DNA of 57,969 bases, taken from positions 1 to 57,969 of the forward strand of contig CAYGZL010000062.1 in the NCBI GenBank assembly GCA_964354345.1, written 5' to 3'. Origin of the DNA: CAYGZL01 sp964354345 (GTDB taxonomy: Bacteria > Chloroflexota > Anaerolineae > Anaerolineales > UBA4823). The position numbers were made by a program, and so were the translations under genes. The notes beneath the pieces are model-generated. The model was not told the DNA's origin and searched no databases. It saw only the letters and a list, made by a program, of their open reading frames with translations. Positions within the stretch are counted from its first letter, which is position 1. Each line of letters opens with the position of its first letter. Of this stretch, positions 17,443-25,890 are shown one piece after another.

Positions 17443-18231
17443 ATGACGACCATCCGAGCTGTGATCGACACAATATTGAAAGCGATCCCCGGAGCACTAA
17501 CCCAGGACACGGTTGACACCATTAAGGTTGGCGACGCTGAACAGCCTGTCACCGGCATTGCGACCACCTTCCTGGCCAGCCAGGCAGTCTTACAAAAAGC
17601 CGTCGCGCTGGGAGCCAACCTGGTGATCACGCATGAACCGACGTTTTACAACCACCTGGACCAGGTTGGCTGGCTGGAACAAGATCCAGTTTACCTGACC
17701 AAGCGTCAGCTGATCGAGGACAACCGCCTGGTCATCTGGCGCTTTCACGATAACTGGCACATCCACCAACCTGACGGGCTGCTGACAGGGATCGTCAAAC
17801 AACTCGGCTGGGAGGCATTCGTTGACCCTGAAATGCCGGCGATCTTCAAGCTGCCGCCCATCGCCCTGCAAAACCTGGTGAACTTGATCAAAGCCAAATT
17901 GGGCATCCGTACGCTGCGCTTGATTGGCGATCCGGCGTTGACCTGCCAGCGAGTGGGCATCCTGGTGGGCGCCTGGGGCGGGATGAACCAGATCGGTTTC
18001 CTGAGTCATTTCCAACCGGATGTCCTGGTGGTAGGCGAGATCGCCGAATGGGAGACTTCCGAATACATCCGGGATGCAGTCGCACAGGGGCGTCGAACAG
18101 GATTGATCATCACCGGGCATGCCAACAGCGAAGAGCCGGGAATGAATTGGCTGGTGGAATGGCTCAAGCCACACTTTCCAGGACTGCCCGTCCATCACGT
18201 GCCGGTGGGTGATCCATTCCAGTTCATGTAA
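17443..18231 (+). CDS. Nif3-like dinuclear metal centre protein
   Basis: 262 aa from ATG 17443, preceded by TTGAGGCTTACC. Metal ligands of the Nif3/YbgI fold are visible: NLVITHEPTFYNHLD (His pair), WRFHDNWHIH and the C-terminal GHANSEEPGM (His and Glu). This version lacks the long PII-like insertion and matches the short family form. The biochemical role of Nif3 proteins is unsettled; GTP cyclohydrolase-like and hydrolase activities have been suggested. It is 12 nt ahead of the FAD oxidoreductase gene in the thuA operon. Confidence 0.88.
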   Translation: MTTIRAVIDTILKAIPGALTQDTVDTIKVGDAEQPVTGIATTFLASQAVLQKAVALGANLVITHEPTFYNHLDQVGWLEQDPVYLTKRQLIEDNRLVIWRFHDNWHIHQPDGLLTGIVKQLGWEAFVDPEMPAIFKLPPIALQNLVNLIKAKLGIRTLRLIGDPALTCQRVGILVGAWGGMNQIGFLSHFQPDVLVVGEIAEWETSEYIRDAVAQGRRTGLIITGHANSEEPGMNWLVEWLKPHFPGLPVHHVPVGDPFQFM

Positions 18232-18243
18232 ATCCCTCTAAAA

Positions 18244-19782
18244 ATGACAAGAGATAAAACCATCCTGATCATTGGCGCGGGGATTGCCGGACTGGCCGCT
18301 GGATGCTACGCCCAGATGAACGGTTATCGTACCAAAATCCTCGAGCTGCATGACTTACCGGGCGGCTTGTGTACCTCCTGGCAGCGCAAGGGATACATCT
18401 TTGATGGTTGTTTACATTATGTGTTCGGGACACAGCCAGGCCGGCCTTTCTATGCGATGTGGGAAGAGTTGGGCACGGTGCAAAACCGGCAGATGATCAA
18501 CCACGAAGCGATGATGCATATCAAAGATTTCGGTGGAACAGGGGCTACCGATGGTAAAACCTTGATTGTTTATGCCGATCCCGACCGATTGGAAAAGCAC
18601 ATGAAGGAACTTTCTCCTGCGGATGCACGCCAGATTGAGGCATTCACGGCCGGGATCCGTAAGTTCGCTGGCTTCGACATGTCGGCCAATATGCAGAAAC
18701 CCAAGGAATTAATGACACCGACCGACTGGGCCGCAGTTGGACGCAAGATGATGCCTTTCTTGATGCCTCTGGCCAGGTGGGGTATGGTGTCGGCACGGGA
18801 ATTTGGCCAGCGCTTCAAAGATCCCTTCTTACGGCGGGCAATACCGCTGATGTTTGCCTGGGAAGAAATCCCGGTCATGGTGGGGATGTCACTGTTGGCC
18901 GAGATGCACAACGGTAATGCGGCTTTTCCGGTGGGAGGCAGCCTGGCTTTCGCGCAGGCAATTGAACACCGTTACCTGGAACTAGGGGGTGAAATTTTTT
19001 ACAAATCCCAGGTCGAGAAAATCCTGGTGAAAGATGGGCGCGCGGTAGGAGTGCGCCTTTACAACGATGAAGTCTATGAGGGCGATTGGATCATCTCGGC
19101 GTGTGATGGGCGAACGACAATTTTTGATTTCCTGGGCGGGCAGTTCGTGGATCGCCAGATTAAGCGACTCTACGATGGTCATATGCCCATTTACTGCCAG
19201 TTTCAGGTCTCACTCGGTGTCAACCGCGATTTCTCGGATGAGCCGCACTGGGTCACCTACCTGCTGGATGAGCCAGTGTTGATTGCCGGCGACGAGCGGA
19301 CAGATTTCAATATCAAACATTACTGTTTCGATCCCGGCCTGGCGCCGGAGGGGAAAACCTCTCTCATCGTAATGCTACGGACGAATTACGCCTACTGGCA
19401 GCATCTCTATGGGCGCCAGCCCTATGACAGCGAGCAGCACCAGGTATCGGATATTGTCATCGACTTGTTGGAGAAGGTCTATCCTGGCTTGCACGAGCAA
19501 ATCGAAGTGGTGGATGAGGCGACTCCATTAAGCTATGAACGCTATACCGGTAACTGGCAAGGCTCGAGTTGTGGCTGGCTGCTCACCAAGCAGACCATGC
19601 TGAAAACGATCCTGGGTATCCGCAATACTTTACCCGGCTTGCAAAACTTTTATATGGCCGGACAATGGCTGACGCCGGGGGGCGGCGTTCCGTTAGCGGC
19701 CATGTCTGGGCGGAATGTGATCTGGTCTATCTGCCATGCCGATGGTCGAAGCTTCACAACCACCATTGAGGAGAGTAATTAA
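18244..19782 (+). CDS. NAD(P)/FAD-dependent oxidoreductase, phytoene desaturase (CrtI)-like
   Basis: 512 aa. The N-terminal dinucleotide-binding motif is IIGAGIAGLAAGCYAQMNGY with ELHDLPGGLCTSW, typical of the carotenoid desaturase/isomerase (CrtI/CrtISO) superfamily. VGGSLAFAQAIEHRYLELGG and a C-terminal FYMAGQWLTPGGGVPLAAMSGR complete the FAD site. No carotenoid biosynthesis gene is nearby; the neighbours are sugar and nucleoside enzymes, so a carotenoid role is not supported. The substrate is unknown. Confidence 0.88.
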   Translation: MTRDKTILIIGAGIAGLAAGCYAQMNGYRTKILELHDLPGGLCTSWQRKGYIFDGCLHYVFGTQPGRPFYAMWEELGTVQNRQMINHEAMMHIKDFGGTGATDGKTLIVYADPDRLEKHMKELSPADARQIEAFTAGIRKFAGFDMSANMQKPKELMTPTDWAAVGRKMMPFLMPLARWGMVSAREFGQRFKDPFLRRAIPLMFAWEEIPVMVGMSLLAEMHNGNAAFPVGGSLAFAQAIEHRYLELGGEIFYKSQVEKILVKDGRAVGVRLYNDEVYEGDWIISACDGRTTIFDFLGGQFVDRQIKRLYDGHMPIYCQFQVSLGVNRDFSDEPHWVTYLLDEPVLIAGDERTDFNIKHYCFDPGLAPEGKTSLIVMLRTNYAYWQHLYGRQPYDSEQHQVSDIVIDLLEKVYPGLHEQIEVVDEATPLSYERYTGNWQGSSCGWLLTKQTMLKTILGIRNTLPGLQNFYMAGQWLTPGGGVPLAAMSGRNVIWSICHADGRSFTTTIEESN

Positions 19783-19784
19783 TT

Positions 19785-20627
19785 ATGGGAAACAACCCTG
19801 AATTTCCGCGCACGATGGTCGGCGGCGTCAGCCTGCCGCGCCTGATTGTAGGCACCAACTGGTTTATGGGTTTCTCGCATACCAGCCTGGCCAAGGATAA
19901 GTTCATCAAGGAACACCAGACCCGTGAGCGCATCGCTGAAATCTTGACCGTCTTTCTCGAGAATGGCATTGACGCTGTCATGGGAGGTCCCGTGCCTTAC
20001 ATGGACGAGGCAGTCCGCATGGCAGAAGACAGGACAGGCCAACGGATGATCCGCATCTGGACGCCGATTTTCAACCTGACCCCTGACGGGACACCCGAAA
20101 GCGAGCCAGAGCGGACGCTGGACCTGTGCAAGGAGCTGGACGCTACATTTTGCTTGCCGCACCAGTGTGTTACAGATGCCCTGGTCGATCGGCGAAGTGG
20201 GACGATCCGCGACCTGGATCGTTACACGCAGATGATCCGCGCCCGTGAGATGATCCCTGGCCTTTCAACGCATATGCCCGAAACGGTGGCCTATGCAGAC
20301 CGGATGGGCGCAGATGTTGAGACCTACATCCAGATCTACAACGCGGCCGGCTTCCTGATGCAGGTGGAAGCCGATTGGGTGATGAAGATCATTCAAAATG
20401 CGCGTAAGCCGGTGATGACGATTAAGCCATTGGCAGCCGGTCGGCTGCTGCCGGTGGTGGGGTTGGCGTTTGTCTGGAACACCATACGCGACATGGATAT
20501 GGTAACAATCGGCACCACCACCCCCGATGAGGCACGGGAGGTGATCGAGATCTCCCTGGACCTGCTTGGCAACCGTATTCCAGAACTGGAGCTGCAAAAG
20601 ACGCGCAGCAAACGTTCCCTGGAGTAG
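19785..20627 (+). CDS. Uncharacterised TIM-barrel-like protein, distantly aldo/keto reductase-like
   Basis: 280 aa starting 2 nt after the FAD oxidoreductase stop. Features consistent with an (alpha/beta)8 barrel are LPRLIVGTNWFMGFSHTS, FLENGIDAVMGG, RKPVMTIKPLAAGRLLP and a C-terminal TIGTTTPDEAREVIEISLDLL, which resembles the last barrel strand of aldo/keto reductases. The usual reductase Tyr-Lys-His set cannot be seen, so catalysis of that type is doubtful. Its place between an FAD oxidoreductase and a GH3 glycosidase suggests sugar or glycoside chemistry (inference). I do not recognise a named function. Confidence 0.75.
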   Translation: MGNNPEFPRTMVGGVSLPRLIVGTNWFMGFSHTSLAKDKFIKEHQTRERIAEILTVFLENGIDAVMGGPVPYMDEAVRMAEDRTGQRMIRIWTPIFNLTPDGTPESEPERTLDLCKELDATFCLPHQCVTDALVDRRSGTIRDLDRYTQMIRAREMIPGLSTHMPETVAYADRMGADVETYIQIYNAAGFLMQVEADWVMKIIQNARKPVMTIKPLAAGRLLPVVGLAFVWNTIRDMDMVTIGTTTPDEAREVIEISLDLLGNRIPELELQKTRSKRSLE

Positions 20628-20672
20628 AACAACCATGGAACTGCTGTTCCGCAATGATATAAGGATATCGAA

Positions 20673-23174
20673 ATGTCAGATAACGCTAACAATTCTGAAC
20701 AAGGGTTAGAGAATCGCGTCGCTGAGTTGCTGAGTCAGATGACGCTGCGCGAAAAGATCGCTCTGCTGTCTGGCAAAAATGGCTGGAGCACCGTAGCGAT
20801 CGAGCGCCTGGGAATCCCCTCAATCACCATGACGGATGGACCGCACGGTGTACGAGCCAGCAATCCCGAAGCAGGTCGCAAGATTGGCTTAACCACCTGC
20901 TTCCCCAGCGGTGTATCGATGGCAGCCTCCTGGAATCCAGCGTTGATCGAACGGGTGGGCGCTGCGCTTGGAGAAGAGGCGCGCGCCATGGACTGCGATA
21001 TCCTGCTCGGACCATGCGTCAATATCGTACGATCACCGTTGGCGGGACGCAACTTCGAGGCTTATTCGGAAGATCCTTACCTGGCGGGACGGATAGCCGT
21101 GGCGATGATACGGGGCGTACAAAGCCAGAAAGTCGGCACCTCGCTGAAGCACTATGCAGCCAACAACCACGAAATCGAACGCGGGCGGGCGAGCTCTAAT
21201 GTAGATGAGCGAACATTGCGTGAGATCTACCTGTCGCAGTTCGAGATGGCGGTGAAGGAGGCCCAACCCTGGACAGTGATGTGCTCTTATAACCGCATCA
21301 ACGGCACATACGCCAGCCAACACGATTACCTGCTAAACAAAATCCTGAAGGATGAATGGGGATTTATGGGCTTCGTTGTTTCGGATTGGGGCGCCAACCA
21401 CACCATCTTTTCGTCCGTTACGAACGGCTTAGATCTGGAGATGCCCGGCCCAGCCAAGTATTACCGGCTGTTGGGGGAGGCGGTCTTTAACTGGCAGATT
21501 GACGAGGCAGCCGTGACTGAAGCTGCCCGGCGTGTCCTGCGCATTGTCCTGCTCAGCGGGCGAATGGATGGCAACCTCACACCGGGCGCGGTCAACACCC
21601 CAGCGCATCAGACCCTGGCCAGGGAACTGGCAGAAGACGCAATCACCTTGCTGAAAAATGAAGGCGGTGTGCTGCCGATCGGAGGCGATCACACGCAGCC
21701 CATTCGATCAATTGCGGTGCTCGGACCCAACGCTGCCGAGGCGGTGATTGAAGGGGGAGGTTCGTCGCATGTCGATCCGCCGTATCGCATCACCCCTCTG
21801 GAGGCGCTCAAGCAAAAAATCGGCGACCGGGCGAAGATTGAGTTTGAGCAAGGGTGCAACAACTATAACGAACCGACCTCTTGCCCGATCAGTTGGTTGA
21901 GTACGCCTGACGGGAGTGGAAACGGTCTAAAGCTCGAAACCTTCAAGAACGACGATTTCTCAGGCGCACCGGCGCACATACAGGTCAACCTGCCAGCCGA
22001 ATTCTGGATGCACGTTACGGCGGCAGGTATGTCAGCCGAGGATGAGCTCTGCGGTCGATGGACCGGCAGGCTGATGGTTCCCACCGATGGGAATTACACT
22101 TTCAAACTCAATCACACGAACTGGGTGCGCCTGTATCTGAACGACGAACTGATCCTCGAAAGCCGGGCCCCGCAAGGCGAGACCTTTGAGGCCGGGCTAA
22201 CATCAGCAATCCTGGTCAAACCACTGCTATCCTGGAAATCCTATGATCTACGCCTGGATTATGTTAAGCTGCCTGGGCAGGAGATTTTCTTCCTTAAGCT
22301 GGCGTTGGCCATTTTCTACAAACAGGGCGAAGATGCCCGTCTGGCGCGAGCGGTCGAACTGGCCAGGCAGTGCGACATGGCGATCGTCTTCGCTGGCAAT
22401 CCCGAAGGTTACGAGTCCGAGGGTGGAGACCGGCCGGATATGGAATTACCTGGCGGGCAGAATGAGCTCATTGCTGCAGTCGCACAAGCCAATCCGCGCA
22501 CCGTTGTGGTGCTCAACGCCGGATCGCCGGTGAGTATGCCCTGGATAGATCGGGTGGCGGCTGTGATGGAAGCCTATTATCCGGGACAGGAGAACGGTAA
22601 CGCTGTCACCCGGATTCTGCTGGGCGAAGTCAACCCATCAGGCAAGTTGCCCGAGACCTTCCCCAGGCGACTGGAGGACAACCCGGCGTATATCAACTCC
22701 TCTTATCCAGGCGCCCGGGAGGTTAATTACGGCGAAGGGATCTTCGTTGGCTACCGTTACTATGACCAGAAAAGCGTGGAACCGCTGTTCCCCTTTGGAC
22801 ATGGCCTGTCTTACACATCCTTCGAGTACAGTGACCTTCAATCGCCGAAAACCATCCAGCAGGGTGAGAGCTTCCAGGTTTCGGTCACGATCAAAAATAC
22901 GGGCTCGGTAGCCGGCAAAGAGGTGGTGCAGGTTTATATCTCTGATCCGCAGGCGTCCCTGCCGCGCCCGCCCAAAGAGCTGAAGGGTTTCGCGAAAGTG
23001 TTGCTCCAACCTGGCGAAACGCAAGCGGTGACCATCGCACTGGATCCACGTTCACTGTCGTTCTACGATCCCTACCGGAAGAGCTGGGTGGCCGAACCGG
23101 GTAAGTTTGAAATCCTGGTCGGCAGTTCGTCACGAGATATCCGCGCCAGAGTGTCTTTTGAACTGGTAGCATAA
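20673..23174 (+). CDS. GH3 beta-glucosidase with inserted PA14 domain
   Basis: 833 aa. The N-terminal GH3 barrel has TDGPHGVR, SLKHYAANNHE, MCSYNRINGTYASQ and the nucleophile in VVSDWGA (Asp238). The second alpha/beta domain carries ELAEDAITLLKNEGGVLPI and GNPEGYESEGGDRPDMELP, including the likely acid/base Glu. A PA14-type beta-barrel (about residues 400-550: WTGRLMVPTDGNYTFKLNHT) is inserted, and a fibronectin-III-like domain ends the protein. No signal peptide, so it should act in the cytoplasm on beta-glucosides or similar. It ends the thuA operon, 57 nt before a strong hairpin. Confidence 0.93.
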   Translation: MSDNANNSEQGLENRVAELLSQMTLREKIALLSGKNGWSTVAIERLGIPSITMTDGPHGVRASNPEAGRKIGLTTCFPSGVSMAASWNPALIERVGAALGEEARAMDCDILLGPCVNIVRSPLAGRNFEAYSEDPYLAGRIAVAMIRGVQSQKVGTSLKHYAANNHEIERGRASSNVDERTLREIYLSQFEMAVKEAQPWTVMCSYNRINGTYASQHDYLLNKILKDEWGFMGFVVSDWGANHTIFSSVTNGLDLEMPGPAKYYRLLGEAVFNWQIDEAAVTEAARRVLRIVLLSGRMDGNLTPGAVNTPAHQTLARELAEDAITLLKNEGGVLPIGGDHTQPIRSIAVLGPNAAEAVIEGGGSSHVDPPYRITPLEALKQKIGDRAKIEFEQGCNNYNEPTSCPISWLSTPDGSGNGLKLETFKNDDFSGAPAHIQVNLPAEFWMHVTAAGMSAEDELCGRWTGRLMVPTDGNYTFKLNHTNWVRLYLNDELILESRAPQGETFEAGLTSAILVKPLLSWKSYDLRLDYVKLPGQEIFFLKLALAIFYKQGEDARLARAVELARQCDMAIVFAGNPEGYESEGGDRPDMELPGGQNELIAAVAQANPRTVVVLNAGSPVSMPWIDRVAAVMEAYYPGQENGNAVTRILLGEVNPSGKLPETFPRRLEDNPAYINSSYPGAREVNYGEGIFVGYRYYDQKSVEPLFPFGHGLSYTSFEYSDLQSPKTIQQGESFQVSVTIKNTGSVAGKEVVQVYISDPQASLPRPPKELKGFAKVLLQPGETQAVTIALDPRSLSFYDPYRKSWVAEPGKFEILVGSSSRDIRARVSFELVA

Positions 23175-23230
23175 CGTTCTGCTAACCTGATCTAAAACAG
23201 CAATGGTTCTAAAGTAAAACAAGATAACAG

Positions 23231-23270
23231 CAGGGGCTGTCCCAAACCCGGTAGTTTGGGACAGCCCCTG
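23231..23270. terminator. Perfect 17-bp hairpin between convergent genes
   Basis: CAGGGGCTGTCCCAAAC (23231-23247), a 6-nt loop and the exact complement (23254-23270) form a very stable stem between the GH3 stop (plus) and the tatA stop (minus). Neither side has a strong T-run, so it may act as a bidirectional terminator or 3'-end-stabilising stem, or be a copy of a dispersed palindromic repeat. Confidence 0.65.
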
Positions 23271-23295
23271 ACTGGTTTAAAAGACACTCCGTAGG

Positions 23296-23463
23296 TTATT
23301 CTTTCTTGTCTTCTTTTTTCTCGTCCGGGTTTATCCCCTTACGAAACTCACGGATTGCACTGCCAATTTCGCCGCTAATTTTCGAGATACGACCAACGCC
23401 AAAGAGCAGGATAATGATCACCAGGATGATGATCAGCTCGGTAGGTCCTAGTCGGAAGGGCAT
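23296..23463 (-). CDS. tatA: Sec-independent translocase protein TatA/TatE family
   Basis: 55 aa, too short for most gene callers. The start ATG (23463-23461) is preceded by AAAGGAGTTTCCT. Sequence: MPFRLGPTELIIILVIIILL, then FGVGRISKISGEIGSAIREFRKG and a Lys/Asp/Glu-rich tail. This is the TatA layout: one transmembrane helix, an FG hinge, an amphipathic helix and a charged tail. It would multimerise to form the twin-arginine translocation pore. No tatC is in the window. Confidence 0.93.
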   Translation of the reverse strand: MPFRLGPTELIIILVIIILLFGVGRISKISGEIGSAIREFRKGINPDEKKEDKKE

Positions 23464-23494
23464 AGGAAACTCCTTTCATCTGGATAACTACTCT

Positions 23495-23523
23495 ATTTTA
23501 TCTCTATCAGGCCAGTTCATCAA
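23495..23523 (-). promoter_or_regulatory. Promoter of tatA
   Basis: On the minus strand TTGATG (23523-23518) and TAAAAT (23500-23495) are 17 nt apart, about 32 nt upstream of the tatA start. Good match and spacing. Confidence 0.65.
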
Positions 23524-23632
23524 CTGTGACGCTAACCAATCCATTATAACCTTGTTTTCAACCGCATGCGTTACATGCCACCCAAATTAGCTACCCTTCT
23601 CGCCGGTAACCGAGCGCGTACACAATATGGGA

Positions 23633-23638
23633 TATAAT
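23633..23638 (+). promoter_or_regulatory. Candidate -10 box for the 23.7-kb gene and following operon
   Basis: A perfect TATAAT lies 32 nt before the ATG at 23671. No convincing -35 hexamer is at the matching distance, so the site may need an activator or may be fortuitous. It lies in the 207-bp gap between tatA and the next gene, which otherwise shows nothing. Confidence 0.4.
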
Positions 23639-23670
23639 AACCGAGACCCTTGGGTAATCTTGATAATTTA

Positions 23671-24807
23671 ATGAATTTCCCAACCTTATCCGCCCAACTC
23701 CAGACTTATCAGGGACAGCTAGACTGCATCCGCCGCGCGTGGGGCGGCGAATATACTTTGCCTGAGACGGCCTTTTTCTTGTTCGGTATGGGGTCTCGCC
23801 CCAAGCTGCTCTATCAGAACGGCACCTTGCAGGATAGCCAGACAGGCGAAGTACTGCGCCAGTGGAACTACCGCACGGAAATCATCGTGCCCTCTGCCTA
23901 TACGGTAGCGGTAGAGACCCATAAAAGGCAACCGGTGGTGATTTGTGAGGATGAGAACGCCATCTGGCTGATCGAAGGTGAACGACCCATCCCCCTATCA
24001 CCTGTAAAGATCCCCATCCACTTACCCTACTTCGAATCAATAGATCCGATCACATTGGCCCGTCGCCCTCACCCCTATGCTCTGGTTCTACGCGTACTGC
24101 TGCAAGAAATTCTGGTAAACATTGTCGCCGGACGCCCGTTACCGAACTATTTTGTTTACCCGCACCCCTGGTACCGCGACGCCGCAATGACCGCCATGGT
24201 TTTGAAGGAAACTGGCAACCTGGGGCTAATCAGGGATTGGATCCTGGGGTTGCGGGAGCCCTTCGATCGCAACAACGCCAGCGAAATGGAGGTCGATAAT
24301 CTCGGTGAGGTGCTCTACCTGATCTCGCTGGTGTCAGACGATTCGCACCCACTGGTGCAAACAATCCTGGACCTGCTGCCACATTTTCACCTGGGCAAGA
24401 CGCTGACCGGGCGGACAGATTTCGCTACACGACCGGTTTACCAGACCAAATGGTTAAAATACGGACTACGCGCCCTGGATTTACTGGACACCTATGAAAT
24501 TCCTATGCAACGTGAGGATTACTCGGCGCTCTTTTGGTGGGACTTCAAGGAGCAGCACATCCCCATGGAGCGGATGTTGAGCGCCGATTACCCATATCTG
24601 ACCTGGGCATGCGATTCTTTCTATGGTGAACGCAACGGCCTGATGAGCAATCGCGCTTATCCGCTAACCTGGGAAACGAACGCCAGCCGGGCAGATTACA
24701 GCGGGATATCGATCATCTCCGGCGAATACACACAGCGGAAGATCGCCGCCCCGCACACCTGGCACGCAGTGGAGATGTTCTTCCGCCTGCGCAATGAACT
24801 AAATTAA
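23671..24807 (+). CDS. Uncharacterised protein, possibly six-hairpin (alpha/alpha) barrel glycosidase-like
   Basis: 378 aa from ATG 23671; a TTG at 23650 is possible but has no better ribosome-binding site. The central part PHPWYRDAAMTAMVLKETGN, EMEVDNLGEVLYLISLV and the final PHTWHAVEMFFRLRNEL recall (alpha/alpha)6-barrel carbohydrate enzymes, with conserved-looking Trp, His and Asp residues. I do not recognise a family. No signal peptide. It lies 13 nt before a UroD-family gene and heads the 23.7-35.2-kb gene run, so a role in sugar processing, for example hydrolase or epimerase, is a guess from context. Confidence 0.7.
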   Translation: MNFPTLSAQLQTYQGQLDCIRRAWGGEYTLPETAFFLFGMGSRPKLLYQNGTLQDSQTGEVLRQWNYRTEIIVPSAYTVAVETHKRQPVVICEDENAIWLIEGERPIPLSPVKIPIHLPYFESIDPITLARRPHPYALVLRVLLQEILVNIVAGRPLPNYFVYPHPWYRDAAMTAMVLKETGNLGLIRDWILGLREPFDRNNASEMEVDNLGEVLYLISLVSDDSHPLVQTILDLLPHFHLGKTLTGRTDFATRPVYQTKWLKYGLRALDLLDTYEIPMQREDYSALFWWDFKEQHIPMERMLSADYPYLTWACDSFYGERNGLMSNRAYPLTWETNASRADYSGISIISGEYTQRKIAAPHTWHAVEMFFRLRNELN

Positions 24808-24820
24808 ATTACTGGAGACC

Positions 24821-25879
24821 ATGTCTTTCCAAGATGGCTGGTCAGCGATTAACCTGGATATGCCGCCACGCGTGCCGCACACCGAATACTCGGTGGAGTC
24901 GCATTGGGAGGTGGTCAAACGGGTGACTGGTATCGAGGTAGAGCCACACAGCCCGTTAGAAGCGCAAAGACAGGCTTCCTTCACCTTGATGAAAGCCTGG
25001 AATTTCGATTTCCGCTGGGGCACGCTGATCGGTGGTGAAACGTTCAATCGACTCAAGACCGACATGGGTCATGCTGAATACGCGGCAGGGGGCGTTGACC
25101 GGCGGGATACAGTGTATTGCCCGTTTAAAACAACCGAGCAGGTCTTGAATCTCGATTTCGAGGCCACTTATGGGCTGCCCGATGCCACCGAGCTGAAGGC
25201 CCGCTTCGAGGTGGATTACCAGCAGCGCTGCGCGGAAACACCCGACCTGGTCAATATGACTGGCATTTACGTCACCTTAATCTCAGGGTTCATCGATATC
25301 TTTGGTTGGAATATGCTGCTCCTGGCAGCTGGCAGCGATCCGGCGGCATTCGGCGCTTTAGCCAATCGCTATGCGGATTTCATCCTGCATTACTTCGAAG
25401 CGTTAGCTCACGCCAACGTGCCGGTGGTGATGATCCACGATGATATGGTCTGGACTTCGGGACCGATCTTCTCGCCAAAATGGTACCGCCAGTATGTCTT
25501 TGCCAATTACACACGCCTGTTCGCACCGCTGCGCGAGTCTGGCAAAAAGATCATGTTCACCTCGGATGGAAACTACACCCGCTTTATTGACGACCTGGCA
25601 GCGTGCGGCATCCATGGCTTTGTTTTGGAGCCGACCACGGATATGGCTGAGATCGCAGAAAAATACGGGCAGACACACATCTTTATTGGTAATGCTGACA
25701 CCCGCATCTTGCTGAATGGCACCCGGGAGGAGATCCGTAACGAGGTGGAGCGCTGTATGGCGATTGGTAAGCCCCACCCTGGCTTTTTTATGGCAGTCGG
25801 AAATCACATCCCGAGCAACACGCCGGTGGAAAATGTTCTATATTATATGGAAGTCTACGAGAAATTGAGTAAGCGCTAA
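24821..25879 (+). CDS. Uroporphyrinogen decarboxylase (UroD) superfamily protein, copy 1
   Basis: 352 aa. The UroD/MtaA-type barrel is recognised from VPVVMIHDDMVWTSGPIFSPKWYRQYV, the Gly-Ile-Xaa-Gly-Phe-Val-Leu-Glu-Pro block and the C-terminal HIPSNTPVENVLYYMEVYEK. The Arg-rich porphyrin-binding N-terminus of heme-pathway UroD is missing. The metal-site strand reads FTSDGN (residues 246-251) instead of the HxC of methyltransferases such as MtaA, and no Cys replaces the third ligand. It is therefore unlikely to make heme or transfer methyl groups by the known zinc mechanism. Followed after 11 nt by the ADP-ribosylglycohydrolase gene. Confidence 0.85.
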   Translation: MSFQDGWSAINLDMPPRVPHTEYSVESHWEVVKRVTGIEVEPHSPLEAQRQASFTLMKAWNFDFRWGTLIGGETFNRLKTDMGHAEYAAGGVDRRDTVYCPFKTTEQVLNLDFEATYGLPDATELKARFEVDYQQRCAETPDLVNMTGIYVTLISGFIDIFGWNMLLLAAGSDPAAFGALANRYADFILHYFEALAHANVPVVMIHDDMVWTSGPIFSPKWYRQYVFANYTRLFAPLRESGKKIMFTSDGNYTRFIDDLAACGIHGFVLEPTTDMAEIAEKYGQTHIFIGNADTRILLNGTREEIRNEVERCMAIGKPHPGFFMAVGNHIPSNTPVENVLYYMEVYEKLSKR

Positions 25880-25890
25880 GGAGATTGCCC

